This document shows, in pieces, positions 8,611 to 16,262 of a DNA stretch of 25,523 nt. Positions within the stretch are counted from its first letter, which is position 1. Each line of letters starts with the position of its first letter. Origin of the DNA: JBHEKP01 sp041859375 (GTDB lineage: Bacteria > Hydrogenedentota > Hydrogenedentia > Hydrogenedentales > CAITNO01); the NCBI GenBank assembly GCA_041859375.1, contig JBHEKP010000058.1, positions 1 through 25,523 of the forward strand, read 5' to 3'. A program made the translations under genes and the position numbers. The notes beneath the pieces were generated by a model. That model was not told the origin of the DNA, did not search any database, and saw only the letters and a program-made list of their open reading frames with translations.

Positions 8611-9660
8611 TCAGAAATCTATGGCGTCGTAGCCGGGAATGCTGGAATCCAGCGGAATGGTCTCAATGTGGCTCGCGCCCAGTTTCGCTAGCTCGTAGCG
8701 CACGCGGGCGATGGGAAGTTCCTTGCTTGAACTGCTCATCTGGATGCTGAATTCTGTAAAGTTGACACCCTCGTTCATTGTGGGCTCGTCGCCGAAGAGG
8801 CCGTTGCCGCCCAGGTATTCCAGCACGGGGCCCACTGCGTCCTTCTTCACATTAAAGAGGACCATCACCTTGTTTTCGGCAAAAACCGCACCGTAAACAT
8901 TAAGCAGGAACATCCGCGCCAGCTCATATTTCACCGGGTTGTCGCGCAGCGCCGGGTTGGCCCAGATGCCCGTCTCGGAGCGCATGATTTCCTCGCTGAT
9001 TTGCAGGCCGTAGTTGCGGATGGCGCTGCCGGTCTGGGTAATCTCCAGGCCAAAGTCCACCGCGCCGTTTACCACCTTGGCCTCGGTCTTGCCCCAGGAC
9101 TCGTACACCACGATGCCGTTTTGAATTTTTGGCGGCGTGTGGTACTTCTGCACGGAATACTCCGTGTGGCTTTCACCAAAGCCCAGGGCGGCGGCCTTTT
9201 TCCTGAACCACTCCACGGCGAGGTAGGGCATCTCGGACACCATCTTGACCACCGGCTTTTCCCGGAGCACCCCGGTCATCCAGTCGTCAAAGGAAAGCCC
9301 CCCGGTAAGCGGCCTGTTGATGACCACGATGCGCACGTTGCCCCGTTCAAGGGAAAGCACCTTGTTGAGTTTCACCTCGCGGTTGTACTCATGGCGGTAT
9401 TCAAGCAGCCGTTCCGTGACCCAGTCGTCGCCTCCGATGGCAATGTCCACCTCGTTGAGCGCCAGTTGCGCGCCGAATTCCTGCGGACGGCCGTCCCAGC
9501 CAATCAGGCTGCCGTGCATCGGAAAGGTGGTGGGACCGCCCTCCTCGTAACCCTTCGTGGGGAAACCCGCCGCCTTGAGCAGCCCGATAAGGTTGCCGCC
9601 GCGCTTGGGGTCGGCCAGCGACCCGGCGGGCATGCCTATGACCAGTTTGTCCTCGTTCAT
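8611..9660 (-). CDS. Divergent HisG-like ATP phosphoribosyltransferase family protein
   Basis: A 349-residue protein resembling HisG, which joins ATP and PRPP in the first step of histidine synthesis. Similar features are the N-terminal KLVIGMPAGSLADP with a downstream LLKAAGF, the DIAIGGDDWVTERL segment, VSEMPYLAVEWF (compare HisG SEYP...F), the PRPP-loop-like region ITQTGSAIRNYGL, and a C-terminal ACT-like portion ending GASHIETIPLDSS. It is about 50 residues longer than usual long-form HisG, and the PRPP loop is not canonical (TGSAIR in place of TGTTLR). Its start overlaps the preceding stop by one base (TGATG), so translation is probably coupled. No other his gene is nearby. It could be the organism's true HisG or a paralogue with another nucleotide substrate. 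Confidence 0.62.
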   Translation of the reverse strand: MNEDKLVIGMPAGSLADPKRGGNLIGLLKAAGFPTKGYEEGGPTTFPMHGSLIGWDGRPQEFGAQLALNEVDIAIGGDDWVTERLLEYRHEYNREVKLNKVLSLERGNVRIVVINRPLTGGLSFDDWMTGVLREKPVVKMVSEMPYLAVEWFRKKAAALGFGESHTEYSVQKYHTPPKIQNGIVVYESWGKTEAKVVNGAVDFGLEITQTGSAIRNYGLQISEEIMRSETGIWANPALRDNPVKYELARMFLLNVYGAVFAENKVMVLFNVKKDAVGPVLEYLGGNGLFGDEPTMNEGVNFTEFSIQMSSSSKELPIARVRYELAKLGASHIETIPLDSSIPGYDAIDF

Positions 9661-10205
9661 CAGATGCCAATTCCCATTGTTGTGTCCTCATCCTCCATAC
9701 GACGGGGCCTGTTTGCCCTGCCGTCGGCAAAATACGCCGCCCCGAAGGGCAGAAAACCAAGGGACAGCGCCGTGCGCGCCGCATCCCAGGGCAATTCCAA
9801 ACCAAACACCGCATGCCGTCCGGCGAAAACCGCCGCCGCTAGCGCCCCGGCAGCCATGGCGGCAAGCACCCCCGCCTTCACCGCGCCCGGAAAAGGCTTC
9901 AGGTCCGGACGGGGCCGCCTCTCAAGGAAAAAACCGAGCAGCAACAGCAGCAGGCCGATCAAAAACCAGCCCTGCTCGCCGCGCGAAAACCAGTATGAGA
10001 AAACGCCCGCTCCGGACGGGTCAAAGCCGAACGTGTGGTCAAACACCAGCCAGCGCGCGAACATGCCCGAAACAATCAACGCCGCGCCCTCGCACTGAAT
10101 CCGGCGCACCCGGTCGTTCAGCCTGCGCAGTTTGAACAGCGCGCCCAGCAGCGCAAGCCACCAGCCAAGCTGCAAAAGAAGCACCATCGGATAGTAGAGC
10201 ATCAC
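9660..10205 (-). CDS. Hypothetical multi-pass membrane protein
   Basis: A 181-residue protein I do not recognise. It has about five hydrophobic segments, at residues near 6-25, 40-57, 76-93, 104-127 and 143-160, with Arg-rich loops between them (KLRRLNDRVRR; LERRPRPD) and an acidic, charged C-terminus. The start is GTG at 10205 or the adjacent ATG at 10202; the ribosome-binding site is weak, and the gene begins 24 bases after pdxH stops, which fits reinitiation. Its stop shares one base with the start of the HisG-like gene. The shared operon with pdxH and a HisG-like protein does not define a function. Confidence 0.72.
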   Translation of the reverse strand: MMLYYPMVLLLQLGWWLALLGALFKLRRLNDRVRRIQCEGAALIVSGMFARWLVFDHTFGFDPSGAGVFSYWFSRGEQGWFLIGLLLLLLGFFLERRPRPDLKPFPGAVKAGVLAAMAAGALAAAVFAGRHAVFGLELPWDAARTALSLGFLPFGAAYFADGRANRPRRMEDEDTTMGIGI

Positions 10206-10229
10206 CGGCCATCCAGTCGCCGCGTTGCC

Positions 10230-10823
10230 TCAGGGGAACAGCCTGCGCCATTCCCATCCGGAATCCTTCCGGACATACTGCACACGGTCATGAAGACGAT
10301 AGGGCATTTTCAGCCAAAACTCAATCACCCCGGGCAGAATCCTGAACCCCGACCAGAACGGGGGCCGGGGCACCGCGCCGAGGGCGTATTTCGCGCCGTA
10401 TTTCACTATGCGCCGTTCAAGCTCAAACCTGCCCTCCAGGGGCCGGGACTGCTTGGAGGCCCATGCGCCCACCTGGCTCTGCCGGGGGCGGGACGCGAAA
10501 TAAGCGTCGGCCTCCGCGTCCGTCACGGGCTCCACGGGGCCGCGGACGCGCACCTGTTTCTCCAACGGCATCCAGTAAAAACACAGGGCGGCCCTGGGAT
10601 TCTCCGCCAACTGTCCCGCCTTGGGGCTGGTCAGATTTGTGTAAAAAACAAACCCCCGGTCGTCAAACCCCTTCAGCAGCACCTGGCGGGCGTCCGGCGC
10701 GCCCTCCGCATCCGCCGTGGCCAGGGTCACTGCGGTGTGATCGTCTATGTCCCCGCAGGCCTCCGCCTCGGCATACCACTTGGCAAAAAGATCATAGGGG
10801 TTGTCTTCAACGGAAATGGCCAC
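10230..10823 (-). CDS. pdxH: Pyridoxamine/pyridoxine 5'-phosphate oxidase
   Basis: A 197-residue FMN enzyme that oxidises pyridoxamine- or pyridoxine-5'-phosphate to pyridoxal 5'-phosphate, the last step of vitamin B6 cofactor synthesis and salvage. The family motifs are all present in order: RQVLLKGFDDRGFVFYTN (FMN-binding), SPKAGQLAENPRAALCFYW, LEKQVRVRGPVEPV, YFASRPRQSQVGAWASKQS, and the C-terminal PGVIEFW and RLHDR that contact the substrate, ending in WRRLFP. Length is close to that of the family. The start is GTG 10823, supported by TGAGGT six bases upstream. It follows the TIM-barrel gene by 64 bases and precedes the membrane-protein gene by 24 bases, so it is probably part of the same transcript. 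Confidence 0.95.
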   Translation of the reverse strand: MAISVEDNPYDLFAKWYAEAEACGDIDDHTAVTLATADAEGAPDARQVLLKGFDDRGFVFYTNLTSPKAGQLAENPRAALCFYWMPLEKQVRVRGPVEPVTDAEADAYFASRPRQSQVGAWASKQSRPLEGRFELERRIVKYGAKYALGAVPRPPFWSGFRILPGVIEFWLKMPYRLHDRVQYVRKDSGWEWRRLFP

Positions 10824-10887
10824 GACCGTACCTCAATGAGTTATCAAACCGGAAACACGCCCGAAATATGCCCGGAGGCGTCCTTGC

Positions 10888-11700
10888 TCAAACAAAACGC
10901 CTCATGTACTCGATGCTGCGGGTGGCGATGGCCTCGGGGCCCGGCTCGAATTTGAACACCTCCACCGACACATACCGGTCATAATTGATGTCCCTGAGCG
11001 CCTGGAAAATAGGCCCAAAGTCCACATCCCCCCACCCCGGGCCGTTCATGTTGGCGTCATTGGCGTGGTAGTGTTTCAAATATTTGGCGCAGCGCCGTAT
11101 CAGCGCCGGACGGTCCTCCGTCTGGAATGCCATGGCTTTGGTGTCCAGCAGCAACTGGAAGTTGGGGTGGTTGATCGCCTCAATCAGTTCCAGCGTCTCG
11201 TCAACCGTCTGGCAGAAGTTGGTTTCCAGATGGGTGAGCTGCTCCATGCAGATGGTCACACCACGGCGCTCGCACACGGGCAGCGCCTTCTCAAACACCT
11301 CGCGGGCGTAGCCAAAAGCCTGGTTGTAGGTCACGTCACGCATCACATTGCGCTGCTTGGGTGAGCCGAAGATCAGCACCTTTCCGCCGATGTCACCGCA
11401 GAAATTCACCAAATCAACAAGGTAATTGGCGGTAAAATCACGGACACTTGCGTCGGGATGGGTGAGATACACCCCCTCGGGCCCCACAAACACCCAGTGT
11501 ATGCCCAATATCTCAAGCGATGCGGCCCCGGCGGCTTTCACGATTTCGGCGCGCGTTGACGCGGGAATGTCGTAAACATACTGGGAAAGGGTGAACGGGG
11601 CTATCTCAAGCCCGTCATAACCGGCTTGTTTCACAAAATCCACCGTCCGCTGAATGCTGTTCCATTCCTTGAAAATCTCGTTGCAGATGCCGAACTTCAT
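10888..11700 (-). CDS. Sugar phosphate isomerase/epimerase, xylose-isomerase-like TIM barrel
   Basis: A 270-residue single-domain TIM barrel of the AP_endonuc_2 family. The family's four usual metal ligands are visible: Glu in VTICMEQL, Asp in QLLLDTKAM, His in KHYHANDAN, and Glu in YVSVEVF. GIHWVF and GSPKQRN are other likely active-site segments. The layout resembles ketose 3-epimerases and hydroxypyruvate isomerases; the actual substrate cannot be assigned. Its ATG overlaps the stop of the upstream regulator gene as ATGA, so the two are translationally coupled. It is unrelated in close sequence to the barrel in the fusion protein at 6364-8079, beyond the shared family. Confidence 0.85.
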   Translation of the reverse strand: MKFGICNEIFKEWNSIQRTVDFVKQAGYDGLEIAPFTLSQYVYDIPASTRAEIVKAAGAASLEILGIHWVFVGPEGVYLTHPDASVRDFTANYLVDLVNFCGDIGGKVLIFGSPKQRNVMRDVTYNQAFGYAREVFEKALPVCERRGVTICMEQLTHLETNFCQTVDETLELIEAINHPNFQLLLDTKAMAFQTEDRPALIRRCAKYLKHYHANDANMNGPGWGDVDFGPIFQALRDINYDRYVSVEVFKFEPGPEAIATRSIEYMRRFV

Positions 11701-13061
11701 TCTTCCTGCCCGCTCCTTTCAATGATCATTTTTTCTGTTTTGGGATCGTACACGTAAACACGGTTGCCGCCGGAACGCTTGGCCCCGTACATCATCTGGT
11801 CGGCAAAATGCACGAAAGCCTCCGGGGAGGTGTCCTTGTGGTAGGTCATCAGCCCCACGCTCAGGGTGCAGTTCCCGAAGTGCCGGGCCTCGAAGCCCGC
11901 CCGGATGCGCTCCGCAACCCGGCGCGCATGGGTAATCCCTGTTTCGGGGAGTATCACGGTGAACTCGTCGCCACCGTAGCGGAAACCCATGTCAACATGG
12001 TCCCGGGTGCAGTCCCTGACCACGTCACCGATGCATTTCAGAACCTCGTCGCCCGCAAGATGACCGCAGGCGTCATTATACGATTTGAACTGATCCACAT
12101 CAAACATCAGGAGGGACAGCGGATGGCGCTGCCGTCTTGAACGCTCGATTTCCGAGCCCAGCCGCTGGTGGAAATACCGCTGGTTGTACAGGCCGGTGAG
12201 GCTGTCCTTGATGGTCATCTCCTTCAGCTCGGCCTCAAGCTGTTTCTGCTTGGTCACATCCTTGCATGTCGCCAGCGTGGAGACGACATTGCCGTCCCGG
12301 TCGCGCACAAAGGAGATGGAGGCTATCACGGGGATGGGCTTCCCCCTTTTTGAGTGCAGCACCGTCTCATAGTTTCTGATGGGCCCGTCGCGGAGGGTCT
12401 CGATTATCTTGTCCAGTTCCCCGGTGCCCTGGGCCAGCACCTTGGCAAGCTCCCTGCCCTCCAGTTGGCCGACGCCATAACCGAGCATCTCCTCGGCGCC
12501 CCGGTTCGCATAGGCAATGGTCTTTTGTTCCGGGGATATGGTGAGTATGGCGTCCACGGAACTTTCAAGCAGGTTCTGCAGGTATTCTTTGGTTTTCCTG
12601 AGTTCGTCGTTGGTTCGCTGAAGCTCCAGGGTGGCCTCGCGCACCCGCTCCTCAAGTTTGGTCTGATACTCCCGGTTTTCCAGCTGCAGCCTGCGGCGTT
12701 CCAGCACATTGTCTATATTGAACGCCAAATCACTGATATGGAAGGGTTTCAGCAGAAAATTGTGGGCCCCCAGGCGCATCGCCTCTATGGCGTCGCCCAC
12801 GTCCATGGCTGCGGTCATAATCAAAAGACCGATGTCAGGGCACAGTTCCCGGGCCCGCTGCATCAACTCAAGACCGGACATGCGGGGCAGTGTCATTTCG
12901 GAAATCAGAAGGGAAAAGCCGCCGTTTTCCAGCGCTTGTATTGCCTGCCGGGGGGATTCGGCGGAAACACACGCAAACCCCTCCTCCTCGAGGTACTGCC
13001 GCACAACCTCAACGGCACCCGCCTCGGGATCCACTATCAATATGTTTTCGGGCACAGGCAC
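11697..13061 (-). CDS. Response regulator with receiver, PAS and GGDEF (diguanylate cyclase) domains
   Basis: A 454-residue cytoplasmic signalling protein. Residues 5-120 are a receiver domain, 118-165 a coiled coil, about 158-280 a PAS domain (SSVDAILTISPEQKTIAYAN through TCKDVTKQKQ), and 282-440 a GGDEF domain that should make cyclic di-GMP from two GTP. The catalytic signature is intact as YGGDEF (363-367), with FDVDQFKSYND earlier. The receiver keeps the Thr in LLIMTAA and the Lys in LLKPF, but the residue normally phosphorylated is Glu (E55 in LISEMTLP), and the acidic pair is DPE (D11, P12, E13). The allosteric I-site position reads DHVD (354-357), not RxxD. The start is GTG 13061; its ribosome-binding site is weak. 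It heads the five-gene minus-strand cluster. No histidine kinase is nearby. Confidence 0.9.
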   Translation of the reverse strand: MPVPENILIVDPEAGAVEVVRQYLEEEGFACVSAESPRQAIQALENGGFSLLISEMTLPRMSGLELMQRARELCPDIGLLIMTAAMDVGDAIEAMRLGAHNFLLKPFHISDLAFNIDNVLERRRLQLENREYQTKLEERVREATLELQRTNDELRKTKEYLQNLLESSVDAILTISPEQKTIAYANRGAEEMLGYGVGQLEGRELAKVLAQGTGELDKIIETLRDGPIRNYETVLHSKRGKPIPVIASISFVRDRDGNVVSTLATCKDVTKQKQLEAELKEMTIKDSLTGLYNQRYFHQRLGSEIERSRRQRHPLSLLMFDVDQFKSYNDACGHLAGDEVLKCIGDVVRDCTRDHVDMGFRYGGDEFTVILPETGITHARRVAERIRAGFEARHFGNCTLSVGLMTYHKDTSPEAFVHFADQMMYGAKRSGGNRVYVYDPKTEKMIIERSGQEE

Positions 13062-13180
13062 ACACCCCCAAACACACGGGCACCACAGTGAAAATCGCCA
13101 TTACCCCTCCCATTCCATGGAAAAACAGGCTGACAACTCCACCCCCGCGCGTTCCAAGATCCGGGTGGAACCTGGAAATG

Positions 13181-13408
13181 CTACAAATACTTCATTGCGG
13201 CGATGGCCGCCACCACGGAGCCGATGGCAATCCCAAACTCAAGCTTTCCGGGCAGTTTGCTCTTGTCAAATTCTTTGTTGCCAAGCCCTTCCTGGGTGGC
13301 AATCTTTTGGTCGGCGGACTGCGCCGCGGCCTCGTCGGAAAAAATTCCGAACACCGCCAGCAACAGCAGGCAAATCCCCAAGCATGATACAAACGCGCGC
13401 AGTGTCAT
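13181..13408 (-). CDS. Small exported or membrane protein, 75 residues
   Basis: An unrecognised small protein. ATG 13408 is chosen because AAGGAG lies seven bases upstream; a longer reading from 13468 would overlap the promoter. Residues about 4-20 are strongly hydrophobic (FVSCLGICLLLLAVFGIF) and are followed by DEAAAQSA, a plausible signal-peptidase site. The mature part is short and charged (QKIATQEGLGNKEFDKSKLPGK, described here in two parts around residue 38), and the C-terminal 20 residues form a second hydrophobic segment ending AAMKYL. It is divergent from the GH3-LysM gene and separated from the regulator cluster by 119 bases. It may sit in the membrane or periplasm; no function is assigned. 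Confidence 0.7.
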   Translation of the reverse strand: MTLRAFVSCLGICLLLLAVFGIFSDEAAAQSADQKIATQEGLGNKEFDKSKLPGKLEFGIAIGSVVAAIAAMKYL

Positions 13409-13439
13409 ACCCTTGCTCCTTGCGTTGTCTTCACCTTTA

Positions 13440-13468
13440 ATTGTACTCTGTATCCGTGAAAAGTGCAA
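13440..13468 (-). promoter_or_regulatory. Promoter of the 75-residue protein gene
   Basis: On the minus strand, TTGCAC (13463-13468) and TACAAT (13440-13445) are spaced by 17 bases. The -10 match is five of six. The -10 element ends 31 bases before ATG 13408. Confidence 0.6.
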
Positions 13469-13539
13469 TTATTGCCGTTATCCGGCATGGGCATGATCGC
13501 AACGGGAAAAGCAACCCCAAACAAGGGTAAACACCAGAA

Positions 13540-15873
13540 ATGGCCAAACAGCGATGGTACCAAAACGCCTCGATGACCCTCGTCATGACATTCATGTTCG
13601 GCATCGGGGTGGGTTTTAGTCTTTGTTACGCCTTTTTAAACATTGTGGATGAAAATCCCCCCCCGGCGGAGGTTGTCGCCGTTGCTTCAGTCCCTGCCGA
13701 AGAACCACCCCAGGAAACCACCCCTCCTGAATCACAGGCAGAACCACAGCCTCCCGCCGCCCCGCCGGCAGAGCCGTCCTCCCCCGCTGCCCCCCCCGCA
13801 AACACCCTGCGGGAAGAAAAGTCCCTTTCACCGGAAACCCTGCGCCAGCTTTGGCCGGGACGGCATGTGGTGGTCACATTGGCGGAGACCTCGCTGGATG
13901 ACGCATGGCGGCAGTTCCTTGCGGAACACCGCCCCGCCGCAGTGCTTATATCCCCCCCGGCCCCAATGTCCGGGGACGCCCTTGCCGTGCTCGCCGCGGA
14001 GATTAAAACGGCCTCCGGCCAGGGAACGGAACGGTGGGAACTGCCGTTGATCATGGTGGCCCAGGAAGGTGGGGAGCGCAATCCGCTGGGCGTCTCCCCC
14101 TCGCCAAGCCCCTGGGAACTGTCTGAAAAATTCAGCAGCGAGACGGTGGAAAACCTCGGCGCGCAAACCGCCCGGGCCGCGGAAAAAGCGGGGGTGGCCA
14201 TGCTGCTCGGCCCCTCCCTTGACGTGCCCGGACCGGACACCCCAAACGAATCGAAGCCCTATTTCTTCGGTTCCTCCGCGGATTCGGTGATTAAATCCGC
14301 CATTCCCCTTGCCAGGGCGCTGGCAAAGGCCGGCGTGCTGCCCGTGGTGATGCATTATCCGGGCATGGGCGCGGTTCCCCCCGGCGCAAAAGGGGCGCAA
14401 ACCCTTGCGGAAAAGGACATCAACAAAATCGCGGAGATAATGGTGCCTTTTGCCGACGCCGTGGCGGCGGACATCCCCGCCATCCTTGCCGGACGCGTGG
14501 CCGTGCCCGCCATTGACCCGAAGGGAAGGCCCGCCTGCGCGTCGAATGTGTTGATTGAGGACATACTCCGGCATGAATGGAATTATCCGGGCGTAATCAT
14601 CGCCGACTTGCGTGATATGGGAACGGAGCCATGCCGTTCCCCGCTGCCGGTGGACTCTTTCAAGGCCGGATGCGACTTGGTGCTGTTGGGAAAAATGGCG
14701 TTGACGGATGTTGTGTGCGTGCTGGAGGGCATCGCCAAGGCCATAGACGGTCAGGCGCTTGACGCCAAAGTGGTGGCTGAATCCCGCAGACGGCTGGACA
14801 ACGCCGCCGAGATGATTGGCCGGACGAGCGCCGCACCGGTCACCGTCCAAGAAACGACGCCCCCCCCGGCGGCGCCGATTGCCGTTGAAGCGCCGGCCGT
14901 TGAAACATCCACGCCCGAAGTTTCCGCACCCCAGGAGCAACCGGCCCCCCCCGTGGAGGAGACCGCCCCCGCGCAAGAGGCGGCCACGCCTCCGGACACG
15001 CCCGCACCGCCCCCTCCCGCCGAAACACAAAATGCTGGAAACAGCGCAACAGCGCCCGTCGCAGAACATAAACTGGCCCAAGGGGAGACACTCTCCGCTG
15101 TCGCCAAAAAATACGGTGTTTCCCTGGCGGATCTTGCCAAGTGGAACGACCTCAAGGACACCAACTCCGTCAGGGCGGGGTCTCTGTTGAAAATCATGGC
15201 CTCTGAGCCCGCCGCACCCGCCGAAACAGTTCCTGTGGAAGAGACCCCTCCCGCTGAAAAGGCGCAGGAAAACACACCGGCTCCACCCGCCCAAACACCC
15301 CCCGCGGAAGCAGTGACACCCGCGCCGCCTTCTGAGACACCCCCTGCTCCGGCGGAGCCCACACCCCAGGCTGTTGAGCCTGCGGCAGAAGCGGCCCCGG
15401 AGGAAACTTCTCCAGCGGCCCCGCCTGCGGCCGAACCGGCAACCCCTGCGCCTTCCCCTGAAACCGCGCCCGCCGAAACGCCAACCGCAGAGGCCGCACC
15501 CGCCCCCGAGCCCGCCGCAACGGAAACATCCAGACCCGAAGAGGAGAGTGAACCGGCTCCGGCACCACCCGCCTTGGAAACGGTCAACCAAGAAACGCCC
15601 CCACCGGCGGAGACGACGGAGACGGTCCCCACGCCCCAAGAGTCCTCCGCGCCAAGCGCCACGGTGGAAGCGGAAACGACCGCACCGGAGAGTGCGCAAA
15701 ATGCCAAAGAAGAAACCGCCTATGAGCTTTACACCATCAAGGCGGGCGACAACCTCTACCGTCTTTCAAAGCAGCGGAACACCACGCCCGAAGAGATAAT
15801 GCGCATAAACAACATATCCAGCGCAAATCTTGTCAAGTTGGGTGCGCAAATAAAGCTGCCCGTGGTCAAATGA
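13540..15873 (+). CDS. Membrane-anchored degenerate GH3 (NagZ-like) domain with two LysM domains
   Basis: A 777-residue envelope protein. Residues 10-32 are a signal anchor. Residues about 40-95 are a Pro/Ala/Glu-rich spacer. Residues about 100-420 resemble the glycoside hydrolase 3 N-terminal domain of NagZ-type N-acetylglucosaminidases: PLIMVAQEGG (168-178), LLGPSLDVPGP, VMHYPGMGA (270-278), VLIEDILRHEWNYPGVIIAD. The candidate nucleophile D356 remains, but the usual DQEGG has Ala (A174), KHFPGHG has become MHYPGMG, and the D-S-H acid/base dyad is absent. LysM domains, which bind N-acetylglucosamine chains of peptidoglycan, lie at 510-553 and 728-775, separated by a roughly 170-residue Pro/Ala/Glu linker. 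The likely role is peptidoglycan binding rather than hydrolysis. The ribosome-binding site (AAGGGT, 11-12 bases upstream) is mediocre. Confidence 0.75.
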   Translation: MAKQRWYQNASMTLVMTFMFGIGVGFSLCYAFLNIVDENPPPAEVVAVASVPAEEPPQETTPPESQAEPQPPAAPPAEPSSPAAPPANTLREEKSLSPETLRQLWPGRHVVVTLAETSLDDAWRQFLAEHRPAAVLISPPAPMSGDALAVLAAEIKTASGQGTERWELPLIMVAQEGGERNPLGVSPSPSPWELSEKFSSETVENLGAQTARAAEKAGVAMLLGPSLDVPGPDTPNESKPYFFGSSADSVIKSAIPLARALAKAGVLPVVMHYPGMGAVPPGAKGAQTLAEKDINKIAEIMVPFADAVAADIPAILAGRVAVPAIDPKGRPACASNVLIEDILRHEWNYPGVIIADLRDMGTEPCRSPLPVDSFKAGCDLVLLGKMALTDVVCVLEGIAKAIDGQALDAKVVAESRRRLDNAAEMIGRTSAAPVTVQETTPPPAAPIAVEAPAVETSTPEVSAPQEQPAPPVEETAPAQEAATPPDTPAPPPPAETQNAGNSATAPVAEHKLAQGETLSAVAKKYGVSLADLAKWNDLKDTNSVRAGSLLKIMASEPAAPAETVPVEETPPAEKAQENTPAPPAQTPPAEAVTPAPPSETPPAPAEPTPQAVEPAAEAAPEETSPAAPPAAEPATPAPSPETAPAETPTAEAAPAPEPAATETSRPEEESEPAPAPPALETVNQETPPPAETTETVPTPQESSAPSATVEAETTAPESAQNAKEETAYELYTIKAGDNLYRLSKQRNTTPEEIMRINNISSANLVKLGAQIKLPVVK

Positions 15874-15920
15874 CACCACAGAAAAATGGCACGGGTTTGA
15901 TGGTGAGATTTTTGTGGTCA
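15871..15920 (+). other. Imperfect AT-rich inverted repeat at the end of the GH3-LysM gene
   Basis: ACCACA-G-AAAAAT (15875-15887) can pair with ATTTTTGTGGT (15908-15918) with a small bulge, beginning at the stop codon. The loop is about 20 bases and there is no clean T-run, so it is a poor terminator, but no better one is visible for this gene. Confidence 0.3.
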
Positions 15921-16164
15921 TAGTTGTTTTGGAACGGACAAACGTTGTCAGGTGAAATCCCCCTGTCATGTGTGAACAGGCAATCTAGGCGTTTTTTCGT
16001 GTTATTAAAATGGCAACAAGTCCATGCCACCTATCCAACCTTCAAAAAATCACGAATTGCAGCCATTTTCATGCCCCCGGCTCGTCCGCGCACATATTCT
16101 TTTGGCATGCCCCCCCAATCAATAAAAATTTGTTTTTTCTTTTCATGCAGGTCAAAAATAATGT
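15921..16164. other. AT-rich intergenic stretch without recognisable gene
   Basis: About 240 bases between the GH3-LysM gene and the next promoter. CATGCCCCC occurs twice (near 16070 and 16105). Reading frames here have no ribosome-binding site or recognisable product. I see no RNA gene. Confidence 0.5.
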
Positions 16165-16193
16165 TTGATTTCTATTCTTCTTAATGTTATACT
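16165..16193 (+). promoter_or_regulatory. Promoter of the helix-turn-helix gene
   Basis: TTGATT (16165-16170) and TATACT (16188-16193) are spaced by exactly 17 bases; they match the housekeeping consensus at four and five of six positions. The predicted transcript start is near 16200, about 60 bases before ATG 16263. Confidence 0.75.
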
Positions 16194-16201
16194 TTTTTTG
16201 C

Positions 16202-16218
16202 TGTCCAGATTCTGGACA
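16202..16218. promoter_or_regulatory. Perfect palindromic operator candidate
   Basis: TGTCCAG-ATT-CTGGACA is a perfect inverted repeat with 7-base arms and a 3-base centre. It begins about nine bases after the -10 element and so overlaps the predicted transcription start, a position where a bound dimer would block RNA polymerase. The downstream gene encodes a DNA-binding-type protein, which makes autoregulation a natural hypothesis. Confidence 0.6.
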
Positions 16219-16262
16219 TAGAACCGCAGCCAAAAAAAGTGTAAGAATGAAGGAGAAGAACG

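Noticed and set aside
13151..13171. GTTCCA/TGGAAC hairpin as terminator of the 75-residue protein gene
   Set aside because: The stem is only six base pairs and no T-run follows on the minus strand.
13828..15699. A 623-residue open frame on the minus strand inside the GH3-LysM gene
   Set aside because: It is the antisense shadow of Pro/Ala/Glu-rich GC-heavy codons; it is Gly/Arg/Cys-rich, without domains or start signals, while the plus frame has clear domains.
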